Below are positions 15,432 through 22,248 of a DNA stretch of 25,743 nt, piece after piece. The notes under the pieces are model-generated. The model had not been told where the DNA came from, ran no database searches, and saw nothing but the letters and a program-made list of their open reading frames with translations. Both the position numbers and the translations under genes were made by a program. The stretch is taken from NCBI GenBank assembly GCA_002427045.1, contig DIPO01000046.1, positions 45,001 through 70,743 on the forward strand, given 5' to 3'. The stretch's first letter is position 1, and each line of letters opens with the position of its first letter. The stretch is from Firmicutes bacterium UBA5486 (GTDB lineage Bacteria > Bacillota > UBA4882 > UBA10575).

Positions 15432-15866
15432 GCCTTTTAAACCCATTTAAATGTTATTATATATATAAGAGTATAGGACATTGATTAAAACCTCTCCTGG
15501 GTCATTCTGTGGCTTCTGGTGGGGTTTTAGAGTTATAGGCGAACATACATTCTATCAAATCTTTTTAATAATGCTGACCTTGTAATTAAATGTTATACAA
15601 TTACACCGCCAAACTCCGCGCCGCTATTAGGTTTGTATTTAAAGTACTGCTTTAAGTGCTGCAACAAACAAGGAATACATCCCTTCTCCTGGGTTTCTTG
15701 GCTTTTGGTGTAGAGAGCTTTTTCACTGGGTCCACTTTTCGGCATAGTGGTTCCGCTTTACTTTTTCTTAAGAAAGTGCGGGCGACGAATTTCGTCGAGC
15801 CATCCCTTCTGGTCTGTCCGTTTTCCGGACCAACCTTATATGTATACAACCAGCAGGAGAAAAGGG
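15432..15866. other. Hairpin-rich noncoding region of the element
   Basis: I see no gene with a ribosome-binding site in these 435 bp; long frames on both strands look like chance. It contains a TGTAATT/AATTACA inverted repeat (15581-15605) and two imperfect 25-28-bp direct repeats beginning CTCCTGGGT (15494-15521 and 15686-15710). A row of hairpins follows: TTTCTTAAGAAA at 15764-15775, CGACGAA/TTCGTCG at 15783-15797, and GTCCG/CGGAC at 15816-15830. Such clustering suggests a replication or transfer origin or a structured RNA. Confidence 0.5.
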
Positions 15867-15884
15867 GAGGGAGTTGCCTCCCTC
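15867..15884 (-). terminator. Terminator of replication operon
   Basis: GAGGGAG, TTGC loop and CTCCCTC form a 7-bp stem just past the stop of the 239-residue gene. The minus side continues CCCTTTTCT, a moderate T tract. Confidence 0.65.
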
Positions 15885-15885
15885 T

Positions 15886-16605
15886 TTAGCCTTGACTGCC
15901 AAAAAAGATTTCTCGGTTTCGGTCTAAAACTCTTTCCCGGTGGTCGCTTAAGGATTCCGTTTTCCCGTCAAACTCCTTGGCTATCTCCTTTTCTAGCTCG
16001 CTAAAAGGTGAATCAAGATAATCTATCCGTCCAGTAATCTCTTCCCCTTCCTCTAATCTTTTAACATTAAACGTTGCAAAATCCTGAATCCTATCAATGA
16101 CGCCTTCCAGAGAATCCGCGGCCATTATTGCCTTAGCCTGGTCTTTTTCTGCTGTGGTCATGTTCTCTTTTCGGATAACTTCAAACTCATAGAGCTTACC
16201 ATGATATTCATCTTTACTTGATAGAATATTCCGCGCCACTCGTTCAAACTCGCCCTTTTTAACTGGCAAGCCTTCTTTTATAACTGCCCTGTAGGCTGCT
16301 ATAATTTGATCCGGGTTCATTGATGACAAGTCCTGATGTACTACAGTTGCCCAATATCGCGCCTCTTCAAGGTTTGCAGGTGTTGCTTTCTTATAGGCCG
16401 CTGCATAATCCTTTTTACCGCTTTCCCTCATGGTGTCAAGTGCATTACAAATCTGTTCAAAGGTTTTTACTCGAAGCTCCGCCATCTTTTTCTGTTTAAA
16501 ATCTTCTGCGTACATTTCGCTGTTGATCAGTTCCTGTCGTTTAGTCTGATAGGAAGTGATAAGTTCCTTGATTTTTCCGGTCTCATCCTTATACTTCGTA
16601 AACAT
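15886..16605 (-). CDS. Hypothetical protein, 239 aa
   Basis: A soluble, highly charged, almost wholly helical protein with probable coiled coils (FTKYKDETGKIKELITSYQ near the start; LEKEIAKEFDGKTESLSDH near the end). No known motif or catalytic pattern is visible. The frame opens at 16614, but GAGG directly abuts that ATG and lies 9 nt before the ATG at 16605, which is preferred. It is the last gene of the first minus-strand operon, followed by a terminator. Confidence 0.75.
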   Translation of the reverse strand: MFTKYKDETGKIKELITSYQTKRQELINSEMYAEDFKQKKMAELRVKTFEQICNALDTMRESGKKDYAAAYKKATPANLEEARYWATVVHQDLSSMNPDQIIAAYRAVIKEGLPVKKGEFERVARNILSSKDEYHGKLYEFEVIRKENMTTAEKDQAKAIMAADSLEGVIDRIQDFATFNVKRLEEGEEITGRIDYLDSPFSELEKEIAKEFDGKTESLSDHRERVLDRNREIFFGSQG

Positions 16606-16663
16606 AATTATCATCCTCTTTCAATTTGTTTTTATCTATGTTAACGCCACTTAGGGCCTTGTT

Positions 16664-16969
16664 TTAGCTGCTTTCAAGTTCCTGCCGTTCTTCCGCCCAA
16701 ACATCCTCCAGTGTCCCCACCGGGAGAACATATAAATCAATCATGTTCTTATAGGCTATTTTCTTCAATTCTTCAAGGTCGCCAATCTTCGCCAGGTCTG
16801 GGATCTCTCCATTGCTGAAATAAAGCTCAAAGTCCACTCCGGTAAAGTCCCGGTCTGGGTAGCCGAATTGCCAATCTTCGCCAATAACAGCGAAAACCCA
16901 TATTACCGGCCGGCCGTCAGATTCTCTAATGATTGATTCAAGTCTAGATAAGCGCTTACTTAAATTCAT
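16664..16969 (-). CDS. Hypothetical protein, 101 aa (paralogue A)
   Basis: A small acidic protein with an N-terminal KRLSRLES helix, a beta-like middle (PVIWVFAVI) and a C-terminal LEELKKIAYKNMIDLYVLPV segment. It resembles its upstream neighbour (16966-17280) in all three places, so the two are probably a tandem duplication. The genes overlap by 4 bp (ATGA-type coupling). Function unknown. Confidence 0.72.
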   Translation of the reverse strand: MNLSKRLSRLESIIRESDGRPVIWVFAVIGEDWQFGYPDRDFTGVDFELYFSNGEIPDLAKIGDLEELKKIAYKNMIDLYVLPVGTLEDVWAEERQELESS

Positions 16970-17280
16970 GATAATCTTCCTTCCAATTGCTGTTTATAAA
17001 GCTGTTCTCGCTCTTTGCTAACAGTCGCATCTGCAACGGGGAGAATATTCAAGATAATATTTTCTTCATAAGCTGCTTGCTTTAAGGCCTTTACATCTTC
17101 TAATTCAATTAAATGAGGATTCCTTTCCGCGTGTCCGGGTAGCATCTCAAATTTTACTCCTTCGCCGTCGTTTATGCTTTTTTGGCCATCTTTAAGAAAT
17201 GCAAACACTGTACAAACTTTAATTATTCGAGGCCTTAAAGCTTTTTCAAGCTTCCTTAATCGCTTTGTTAACCGCTCCAT
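16966..17280 (-). CDS. Hypothetical protein, 104 aa (paralogue B)
   Basis: Begins ERLTKRLRKLEKALR, has the VCTVFAFLKDG strand region and a GVKFEML stretch, and ends in LEDVKALKQAAYEENIILNI then LPV, parallel to its downstream neighbour. It overlaps the end of the HTH gene by 13 bp. Function unknown; the shared layout suggests a small two-part protein family of the element. Confidence 0.72.
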   Translation of the reverse strand: MERLTKRLRKLEKALRPRIIKVCTVFAFLKDGQKSINDGEGVKFEMLPGHAERNPHLIELEDVKALKQAAYEENIILNILPVADATVSKEREQLYKQQLEGRLS

Positions 17281-17918
17281 CCTTTTTCCTCCTTGCTTAC
17301 GGTCTTTTCTAATTCGTCAATTCTTCGTTCCTGCTCCACTAGAATAATAAGCTTGGCTAATATTTCTATTTGCTCTGATAACCTCCCGGCTGTCTTTAGG
17401 ATTAACTCCCTCGGGTCAGCGTGTCTAACTTCCCATCCTTCTACTTGCAGGCCGCCGCTTTCTTCAAGTCTGGCTAAGAGGTGGGAGAGGGCCTTCTTTC
17501 TCCTCCTGGGCTTTCCGTCTTCGTCTGCTTCGGAAAAAATAACCTTAACCTCATTCGCCCTGGGTTCAAGTGTGTACTGCTCCGGGTTATCCGGGTCTTT
17601 TAACCACTGGTCGCAGGCATCAAAGAGTTTATTAATTCTCGTAAAACATCGCTTTAGCTCGCTAATAACCGTAATGGCCTCCCGGGTCTCTTCATTCTCT
17701 TTAATCGCTAAGTTTTCCCTGAAGACCTCCGCCAGTTCTTCCTGTCGCTTAATCGGCTCTGCTAACTCTCGGGCCAGGTGTTGTTTATGACGATGGAGAG
17801 AAGAAACGCTAATATCTGGGAAACGTCCCGCAATGTTCCGTAAAGATTCCCCTTTAGCTAATAACTTATTTATTTTGACTGCTTCCGGGTGGTCGCAAAT
17901 GCTACATCTCCGCGCCAT
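17268..17918 (-). CDS. HTH protein, resembles small-terminase-like DNA binder
   Basis: This 216-residue protein opens with RRCSICDHPEAVKINKLL, then GESLRNIAGRF and VSSLHRHKQHL. That is a Cys-x-x-Cys start followed by a helix-turn-helix of the type in phage and element proteins often annotated as small-terminase- or transposase-like. A charged RRRKK segment and a C-terminal coiled coil (LVEQERRIDELEKTVSKEE) follow. It may act in replication or DNA recognition. With no large terminase here, a packaging role is unsupported unless a helper phage is used. AAAGGAG precedes the ATG. Confidence 0.7.
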   Translation of the reverse strand: MARRCSICDHPEAVKINKLLAKGESLRNIAGRFPDISVSSLHRHKQHLARELAEPIKRQEELAEVFRENLAIKENEETREAITVISELKRCFTRINKLFDACDQWLKDPDNPEQYTLEPRANEVKVIFSEADEDGKPRRRKKALSHLLARLEESGGLQVEGWEVRHADPRELILKTAGRLSEQIEILAKLIILVEQERRIDELEKTVSKEEKGWSG

Positions 17919-17968
17919 TTCTCAATCTCTCCTTTGTTCCGGTCCCTGTCCCGCGTGTCCCGCTGCTA

Positions 17969-18118
17969 TTAAATATCATCAATAATCACTGTACCCTTAA
18001 AGTATGGAGGGACCTCTTTCTCACTAGACACAATAACAACCCCCGTAAGTTCTTGGTTCCTTTTTTGTTCTATTTGTCGTTCTAGCTGTTCTAATCTCTT
18101 TTCGATCTGGCCATTCAT
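17969..18118 (-). CDS. Small ORF, 49 aa, KRLxxLE family
   Basis: The peptide begins MNGQIEKRLEQLERQIEQ and ends YFKGTVIIDDI. Its first 12 residues share the KRLxxLE pattern with the two paralogues at 16664-17280, so it may be a shorter relative. The start codon follows AAAGG by about 10 nt, a weak ribosome-binding site. It fills the gap between the zinc-ribbon gene and the HTH gene on the same strand. Confidence 0.5.
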   Translation of the reverse strand: MNGQIEKRLEQLERQIEQKRNQELTGVVIVSSEKEVPPYFKGTVIIDDI

Positions 18119-18136
18119 TTAATCGCCGCCTTTCTT

Positions 18137-18156
18137 TTGCAGTACTCTTGCAGTAC
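18137..18156. repeat. Tandem TTGCAGTAC pair
   Basis: TTGCAGTAC at 18137-18145 and 18148-18156, period 11. On the minus strand these read GTACTGCAA twice, close to the ACTACTGCA arm-type sites at the element ends. It is in the gap after the zinc-ribbon gene. Confidence 0.4.
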
Positions 18157-18185
18157 CCACTTTTGAAGCCTTGCCTGGTAAGGGG

Positions 18186-18374
18186 TTAAGCGCTGGTGCT
18201 TGATACGCTATCAAAAGATTTGCTCCTTTTTGAGTCCTTTTTCTTAGATGAGGTTTGGCTACTTCGCGCCCACTTATGACACTTCGGGCAAAGGATACGG
18301 GCATTTGGTAAAGCATGAATTATAATCTTTTTGCACTTCTTGCAATAGTAAGGAACAAGCTTTTTACTGTTCAC
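18186..18374 (-). CDS. Zinc-ribbon protein, 62 aa
   Basis: Two Cys-x-x-Cys knuckles (YYCKKCKKI and LCPKCHKWA) about 20 residues apart form a typical zinc ribbon, followed by a Ser/Lys-rich tail. The GTG start has GGGAGG 7 nt upstream and overlaps the end of dnaB by 11 bp, so the two are translationally coupled. Probably a nucleic-acid-binding accessory of replication; this role is inferred from position only. Confidence 0.7.
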   Translation of the reverse strand: MNSKKLVPYYCKKCKKIIIHALPNARILCPKCHKWARSSQTSSKKKDSKRSKSFDSVSSTSA

Positions 18375-19692
18375 GTTCTCGCCTCCCTTCCCGTAGTGTG
18401 AAAAGTGAAATCGCCTTATGAAACATCAGTTTAACCGCGCCGGTCCCTCCGAATCTATTTAAGGATACTAGGCAGTCAGTCTCTGATGGATCGTTGCCGG
18501 GTGGATAGTTGTCCGTATTATAATAATCGTCTCTGTATAAGAACATCACCAAAGCCGCATCCTGTTCTAATGCTCCCGAATCCCTCAAATCGCTAGGCTG
18601 TGGGGTTTTGTCTTTTCGCTCCTCGACACTTCTTGAAAGCTGGGAGAGCGCCAAAAGAGGTGCATTAAGTTCCTTGGCTATTAGCTTCAGCATCCTTGAA
18701 GTTTCAGTAACTTCTTCGTATTTACTGCCGCGCCTGGTCTCCGCCTGAATCAATTGCAGGTAGTCAATGACAACAAGATCTAAGCCATAAAGCGCCTTAA
18801 ACCGACGAAGTTTAACCAATAAGTCAGAGGGTTTTATGATTGCCATATCATCAATGAAAAGCTTTGCTTCATGGATTTTATCGCAAGCTTTTGCAACTGT
18901 TTGAAACCCTGAATCAGGCATCGCGGCAGGGTTCTGCAGGAGATCGCCTTTAATCCCTGATTTTGCGGATATAAGCTTCTCGGTCAATTGCTGGCCGCTC
19001 ATTTCTAGACTTACAAAGTAAACTGAATGCCCTGCCATTGATGCATTTAAAGCAATATTCAAGCCTAAAGTAGTTTTACCCATTTTGGGCCTCGCCGCCA
19101 GTATGGAAACCTCCCCGCGCCTAAGTCCGCCAGTCATTCTATCTAGGTCGCTGTATCCGGTTTTAAGGCCAATCAGTCCCTTGTTAGTACGCCTTTCCTC
19201 TAATTCATCATAGACATCTACTAAAAACTCTTTTAAAGGTCTTGCTGGTGGTTTTTGGCCAGTGGTAAGTATTTCAGAATCTTCCGCTATGGCCTGAGAT
19301 ATTACTTCTTCCGGGTCGGTACCTTCATTAAGCCTATCGATAGTCATCAAGCATTGTTTACGCTTCTGCCTTGCCAGACTCTTCTTTCTGGTTATTTCTG
19401 CGTAGTGGGCAACATTGGCAGGGGTGGGAACTACTCCGGTTAGGTGCATTAAATAGGTTAGGCCGCCGATCTCTTCAAGTTTTCCGCAACTGTCTAGCTC
19501 GTTTTTCACTGTTACTAAATCGGGTTTTATCTTTTTTTGCTCCATGTCAATTAATATCTTAAATAAGGTCTGGTGGTTTTCTCTATAGAAATCGTCAGCG
19601 CTTATGATCTCCCGCGCTTCATCTAGGGAAGGAGTACCTCCGATTAAGCAACTTCCTAATGTTGCCTGCTCTGCTTTATCATCAAAGTACAT
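18364..19692 (-). CDS. DnaB-type replicative helicase
   Basis: This hexameric 5'-3' helicase would load at the element's own origin. It has the DnaB N-terminal domain (QATLGSCLIG to about 100), a linker, and the RecA-like domain. Walker A is ARPKMGKTT (about 200-208; usual form GRPGMGKT/S), Walker B is LVVIDYLQLI (about 306-315), and LSQLSRSVEERKDKTPQPSD and DLRDSGALEQDAA are highly conserved DnaB segments. NRFGGTGAVKLMF is the C-terminal beta-hairpin region. The ATG at 19692 has GGGAGG 7 nt upstream; the in-frame ATG at 19698 is too close to it. It overlaps the initiator gene. Confidence 0.93.
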   Translation of the reverse strand: MYFDDKAEQATLGSCLIGGTPSLDEAREIISADDFYRENHQTLFKILIDMEQKKIKPDLVTVKNELDSCGKLEEIGGLTYLMHLTGVVPTPANVAHYAEITRKKSLARQKRKQCLMTIDRLNEGTDPEEVISQAIAEDSEILTTGQKPPARPLKEFLVDVYDELEERRTNKGLIGLKTGYSDLDRMTGGLRRGEVSILAARPKMGKTTLGLNIALNASMAGHSVYFVSLEMSGQQLTEKLISAKSGIKGDLLQNPAAMPDSGFQTVAKACDKIHEAKLFIDDMAIIKPSDLLVKLRRFKALYGLDLVVIDYLQLIQAETRRGSKYEEVTETSRMLKLIAKELNAPLLALSQLSRSVEERKDKTPQPSDLRDSGALEQDAALVMFLYRDDYYNTDNYPPGNDPSETDCLVSLNRFGGTGAVKLMFHKAISLFTLREGRREREQ

Positions 19693-20488
19693 TTTCATCC
19701 CTCCCTAAATAAACTGCGCTTTGGGCATAAAGTCTGGCCAGGGTTTTCTTCGTCGGATCTTCTTCTGGTTCTGGCTCATGAAGATAATCTTCAAAAGCCC
19801 TATGGCGTAAAAAGTTAACGCCCTTTTTGATAAACTTCCGTTCTGTTTGGTCTCTCTCGCATTGATTGGCGTATCGTTTACCTGCTTCGATTAGCTGACT
19901 AGGCGGGAAACCTTCCTTAAGCAACTTCTGCCAAGTCTTGAATGCCTCTGATTTACCTTCTTTCTTTGGGTAGGTCCCCCAGAAGGCTATAAAATCCTCT
20001 GAGTAGTTCGGGGATGATTTTTTTTGCATAGTTATATTATTTATTACATTATTATCATTATTGTTAGTTGTTAGGTCTTTGTTAGGTCTTTGTTGGGTTT
20101 TCACTTCTGCTTTGTTAGGTTCATTGTTAGCTTTCATGAGTTCCCCCTGATAAAGGTGCCAATTCACTATGTTAATAAGTCTGCCGGTTTTTGTACTTTC
20201 GTATGTTAGAAATCCAAGTTTTTGAAAACGTGTTAGCGCTGTCCTTACGTTTTGGATAGAAACTCCCTTTCCGGCTCGTTCAGCAATTGAGTTTAAACTA
20301 GTGATCATCTGACCTGGCAGGACTTTAAATTTTTGTCCTTGCCATTCCCATTCATTTTCTTTGTGATTGGCCATTAGTAATAATGTAATGAGAATGCTTT
20401 TTTGCTCTGGTGTTGATTGCTTCCAAATTGATTTATCTAACAAACATCTGAATAATGCAATATATCCGCCAGTGCCTTGATAGTTCAC
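19682..20488 (-). CDS. Replication initiator / helicase loader-like protein
   Basis: The 268-residue protein has the two-part layout of phage replisome organisers. The N-terminal winged helix (GGYIALFRCLLDKSIW, TSLNSIAERAGKGVSIQNVR, then LTRFQKLGFLTYE) would bind the origin. After an Asn-rich linker comes a helicase-interacting segment (AFWGTYPKKEGKSEAFKTWQ, then VNFLRHRAFEDYL). It lies directly before dnaB and overlaps it, the usual initiator-helicase pair. The GTG start follows a GGAGG by 10 nt. Confidence 0.85.
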   Translation of the reverse strand: MNYQGTGGYIALFRCLLDKSIWKQSTPEQKSILITLLLMANHKENEWEWQGQKFKVLPGQMITSLNSIAERAGKGVSIQNVRTALTRFQKLGFLTYESTKTGRLINIVNWHLYQGELMKANNEPNKAEVKTQQRPNKDLTTNNNDNNVINNITMQKKSSPNYSEDFIAFWGTYPKKEGKSEAFKTWQKLLKEGFPPSQLIEAGKRYANQCERDQTERKFIKKGVNFLRHRAFEDYLHEPEPEEDPTKKTLARLYAQSAVYLGRDENVL

Positions 20489-20512
20489 GTCTCCACCGCC
20501 TCCACTGCCTGA

Positions 20513-20785
20513 TTAACCGGCCTTCCGCGCTTCTTTCTCCAAAAACTCAAAAAATAGATGAGTGGGGGTCATCAACCTTTTGCCGATCTGAATTTTTGGA
20601 AAGTCCTCCCGCTTAAATAGTTCGTAAATTGCTGTTCTATTTACTGGAAGAATTTTTTCAATGTCCTTTACCTCCAACATAAGCGGAAGCTCCTTGACCT
20701 TCTCTTTAATTGCCTCTGAGACTATGCCTTCTGGCCAGTCCCTCGCTTGCTTTGCGTTTAAGGGTATAACTTTACCTTGCATCAT
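20513..20785 (-). CDS. Excisionase-like HTH protein
   Basis: A 90-residue protein whose second half has the MerR/Xis-type winged helix: LEVKDIEKILPVNRTAIYEL, then FPKIQIGKR and a C-terminal FFEFLEKEA. Proteins of this type bend DNA at att sites to direct excision, or act as small transcription factors. The first ATG has GGAGG 9 nt upstream. It overlaps the XRE gene by 14 bp. It lies far from int, so a regulatory role is an alternative. Confidence 0.75.
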   Translation of the reverse strand: MMQGKVIPLNAKQARDWPEGIVSEAIKEKVKELPLMLEVKDIEKILPVNRTAIYELFKREDFPKIQIGKRLMTPTHLFFEFLEKEARKAG

Positions 20786-20993
20786 TTTGCTTCACCTCCG
20801 CGAATCCTGGAAAGACTTCATTTTCTGGAACTTCCAGCGCCGCCGATAGTCTTCGTCTCCAAGCTGGATAAGGAAACTTTTTGCAGTTCTCGATTGTAGA
20901 AATGTCAGTAGGATTAACATCAGCCATCTTTGCCAAGTCAAATTGAGAAAGACCGCGCTCTTTTCTTATTTTTCGTAGATTGTTTTCCCACAT
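20772..20993 (-). CDS. XRE-family repressor-like regulator, 73 aa
   Basis: A single Cro/C1-type helix-turn-helix (NNLRKIRKERGLSQFDLAKM then DVNPTDISTIEN) occupies most of the protein. The ATG at 20993 has GAGG 8 nt upstream; a GTG at 21002 overlaps that site and is unlikely. It is the first gene of the replication operon and is divergent from the 318-residue gene. Face-to-face promoters and TGTAG/CTACA half-sites between them suggest it controls both. Confidence 0.88.
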   Translation of the reverse strand: MWENNLRKIRKERGLSQFDLAKMADVNPTDISTIENCKKFPYPAWRRRLSAALEVPENEVFPGFAEVKQNDAR

Positions 20994-21018
20994 AATTAAC
21001 ACCTCGCTTTCAAAAGGT

Positions 21019-21048
21019 TTGACTTATAGCTTATATCTAAAGTATAAT
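21019..21048 (+). promoter_or_regulatory. Sigma-A promoter of 318-aa gene
   Basis: TTGACT, an 18-nt spacer and TATAAT, about 85 nt before the GTG start. Confidence 0.8.
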
Positions 21049-21068
21049 ATAAATATGTAGTATGTAAA
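21041..21068 (-). promoter_or_regulatory. Promoter of the XRE-replication operon
   Basis: On the minus strand TTTACA (complement of 21063-21068), a 16-nt spacer and TATACT (complement of 21041-21046). Its -10 overlaps the -10 of the plus promoter, so the two should compete. Confidence 0.6.
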
Positions 21069-21090
21069 GACCTACATTAGGGTACTACAT
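21055..21090. promoter_or_regulatory. Operator-like TGTAG/CTACA half-sites
   Basis: Inverted ATGTAGTA (21055-21062) and TACTACAT (21083-21090), with CCTACAT between them, lie in the divergent promoter region. They are candidate operators of the XRE protein. Confidence 0.5.
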
Positions 21091-21130
21091 TCACGGATAC
21101 TTAGCATACTAGGAAAGGGGAAAGATTAAG

Positions 21131-22087
21131 GTGAAACTCAAAGAAAAGGGCAACATAAGCTTTGCCATAACAGGGATAGAATGGCCAGTCTATAATAATT
21201 ATTATTTGGTGGAAGCTAACGGAAAACAATTGATTCAAGGGTTTACTGAATCCGGCTTTGAAAAGTATAATCCACTTTATAGAGATGGCAGGCTTAATCT
21301 TACGCTTTTCAGGCAATTTGTTGAAGTCCCGGAAAAGGCCGATGACATATTCCTTTTCGTTAAAAAGTATGGTTTACTTTGGGTAGATAAGGAAAGTAAG
21401 CCTCGCGGAGAGGAGAATTCTGTTAGTGATATTATGGAAGAGCTAAGGCTTTTTAAGAAGGTTAATATGTTATATGAATTGTTGTTAAGACTAAAAGACA
21501 ATCCTGACGACCAAGAGGCGATCGGTTCGGTAAGCAACATAGTAGAGTATTACCAAGATTTGCTTTACCAGAACGTGCGTATATTGCCAAAAACCAATAA
21601 ACCTTATTACATTGATCCTAAGCCAGGGATCTATAGAGTTAAAGAAGAAGGTGAAGAGGATTATAGCGACTATTATTACATCAAGCCTTTTTTAGAAAAC
21701 GACCTATTATTAACTTCACAACGGAATTTAGACGGGCTTGCCAGGAATAAAAGAGCGATCTCTAGTTATCTAGTTTCAACTGTAATAAATAAATTGGAAG
21801 AAGGAATTTCCCCTTCCTATCATGGGATTCCCGCTAGGGAAGATGAGTCTCTAAACTTTTCCGTTTATCCATCTTTAGAATGTAGGGATCTGGCTTCGGC
21901 TATGTGGCTACAGTTTTACATAGTTTTGCAGGGTAAAATTCGATTGAAGCCTTGTAAAAATGAAAATTGCAACAGGTTTATTGAAGAAGGGAAAAAAGAA
22001 TACTGTAGCCCATCATGTAAAAAAGCTAAAAACCAAAGAGACAGAAGGAGAAGGAGAAGCGAGGAAGAAAAGCATCAAAAAAAATAG
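21131..22087 (+). CDS. CGNR-type zinc-finger protein, 318 aa
   Basis: A soluble protein with a C-terminal zinc finger made of C275, C280, C292 and C296 (PCKNENCNRF ... YCSPSCKKAKNQ), followed by an arginine-rich tail. This resembles the CGNR finger of ABATE-type putative stress regulators. The N-terminal 270 residues are mixed and acidic, with no motif I know. It is the only long plus-strand gene of the element, has its own strong promoter and lies next to attR. That is a usual cargo position, and the encoded function could be regulatory or defensive. The GTG start has a GGGG-rich site 10 nt upstream. Confidence 0.75.
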   Translation: MKLKEKGNISFAITGIEWPVYNNYYLVEANGKQLIQGFTESGFEKYNPLYRDGRLNLTLFRQFVEVPEKADDIFLFVKKYGLLWVDKESKPRGEENSVSDIMEELRLFKKVNMLYELLLRLKDNPDDQEAIGSVSNIVEYYQDLLYQNVRILPKTNKPYYIDPKPGIYRVKEEGEEDYSDYYYIKPFLENDLLLTSQRNLDGLARNKRAISSYLVSTVINKLEEGISPSYHGIPAREDESLNFSVYPSLECRDLASAMWLQFYIVLQGKIRLKPCKNENCNRFIEEGKKEYCSPSCKKAKNQRDRRRRRSEEEKHQKK

Positions 22088-22099
22088 AGAATAAATAAA

Positions 22100-22121
22100 T
22101 ACTACTGCAATTACTACTGCA
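22100..22121 (+). repeat. Right arm-type sites (ACTACTGC x2)
   Basis: ACTACTGC at 22101-22108 and 22113-22120, 12 bp apart, in the same orientation as the pair beside attL. They lie 13 nt after the stop of the 318-residue gene and about 130 bp before attR. Confidence 0.6.
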
Positions 22122-22130
22122 TAAGAGATA

Positions 22131-22161
22131 AAAAAACACCTTACCAGACTTAACGGTAAGG
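22131..22161 (-). terminator. Terminator inside the right end
   Basis: Arms CCTTACC (22139-22145) and GGTAAGG (22155-22161); the minus side continues TGTTTTTTT. It would stop transcription entering the element from the right. Confidence 0.6.
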
Positions 22162-22182
22162 AATTAATTACCAGGGAATAAT

Positions 22183-22232
22183 AAGAAAAACCCTGCTAAA
22201 CCGTATTATTTAATACAGAATAAAACAGGGTT
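22183..22232 (-). terminator. Second terminator inside the right end
   Basis: Arms AACCCTG (22189-22195) and CAGGGTT (22226-22232) enclose a smaller GTATTA/TAATAC hairpin. The minus side ends in TTTTTCTT. Confidence 0.6.
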
Positions 22233-22248
22233 GAAAGTTAGATTTGCA

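Noticed and set aside
15652..16004. Overlapping ORFs on both strands (65, 77 and 85 codons) in the hairpin region
   Set aside because: No ribosome-binding sites, odd composition and overlap with hairpins and a real gene. DNA-level structure explains the region better.
17268..17918. Small terminase subunit, implying a phage satellite that hijacks packaging
   Set aside because: Only the N-terminal HTH resembles such proteins. No large terminase, portal or capsid gene is present, so the packaging role is not claimed.
18119..18316. 65-codon ORF shadowing the zinc-ribbon gene
   Set aside because: It lies in another frame of a gene with a good start, two Cys knuckles and translational coupling. 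It has no ribosome-binding site of its own.
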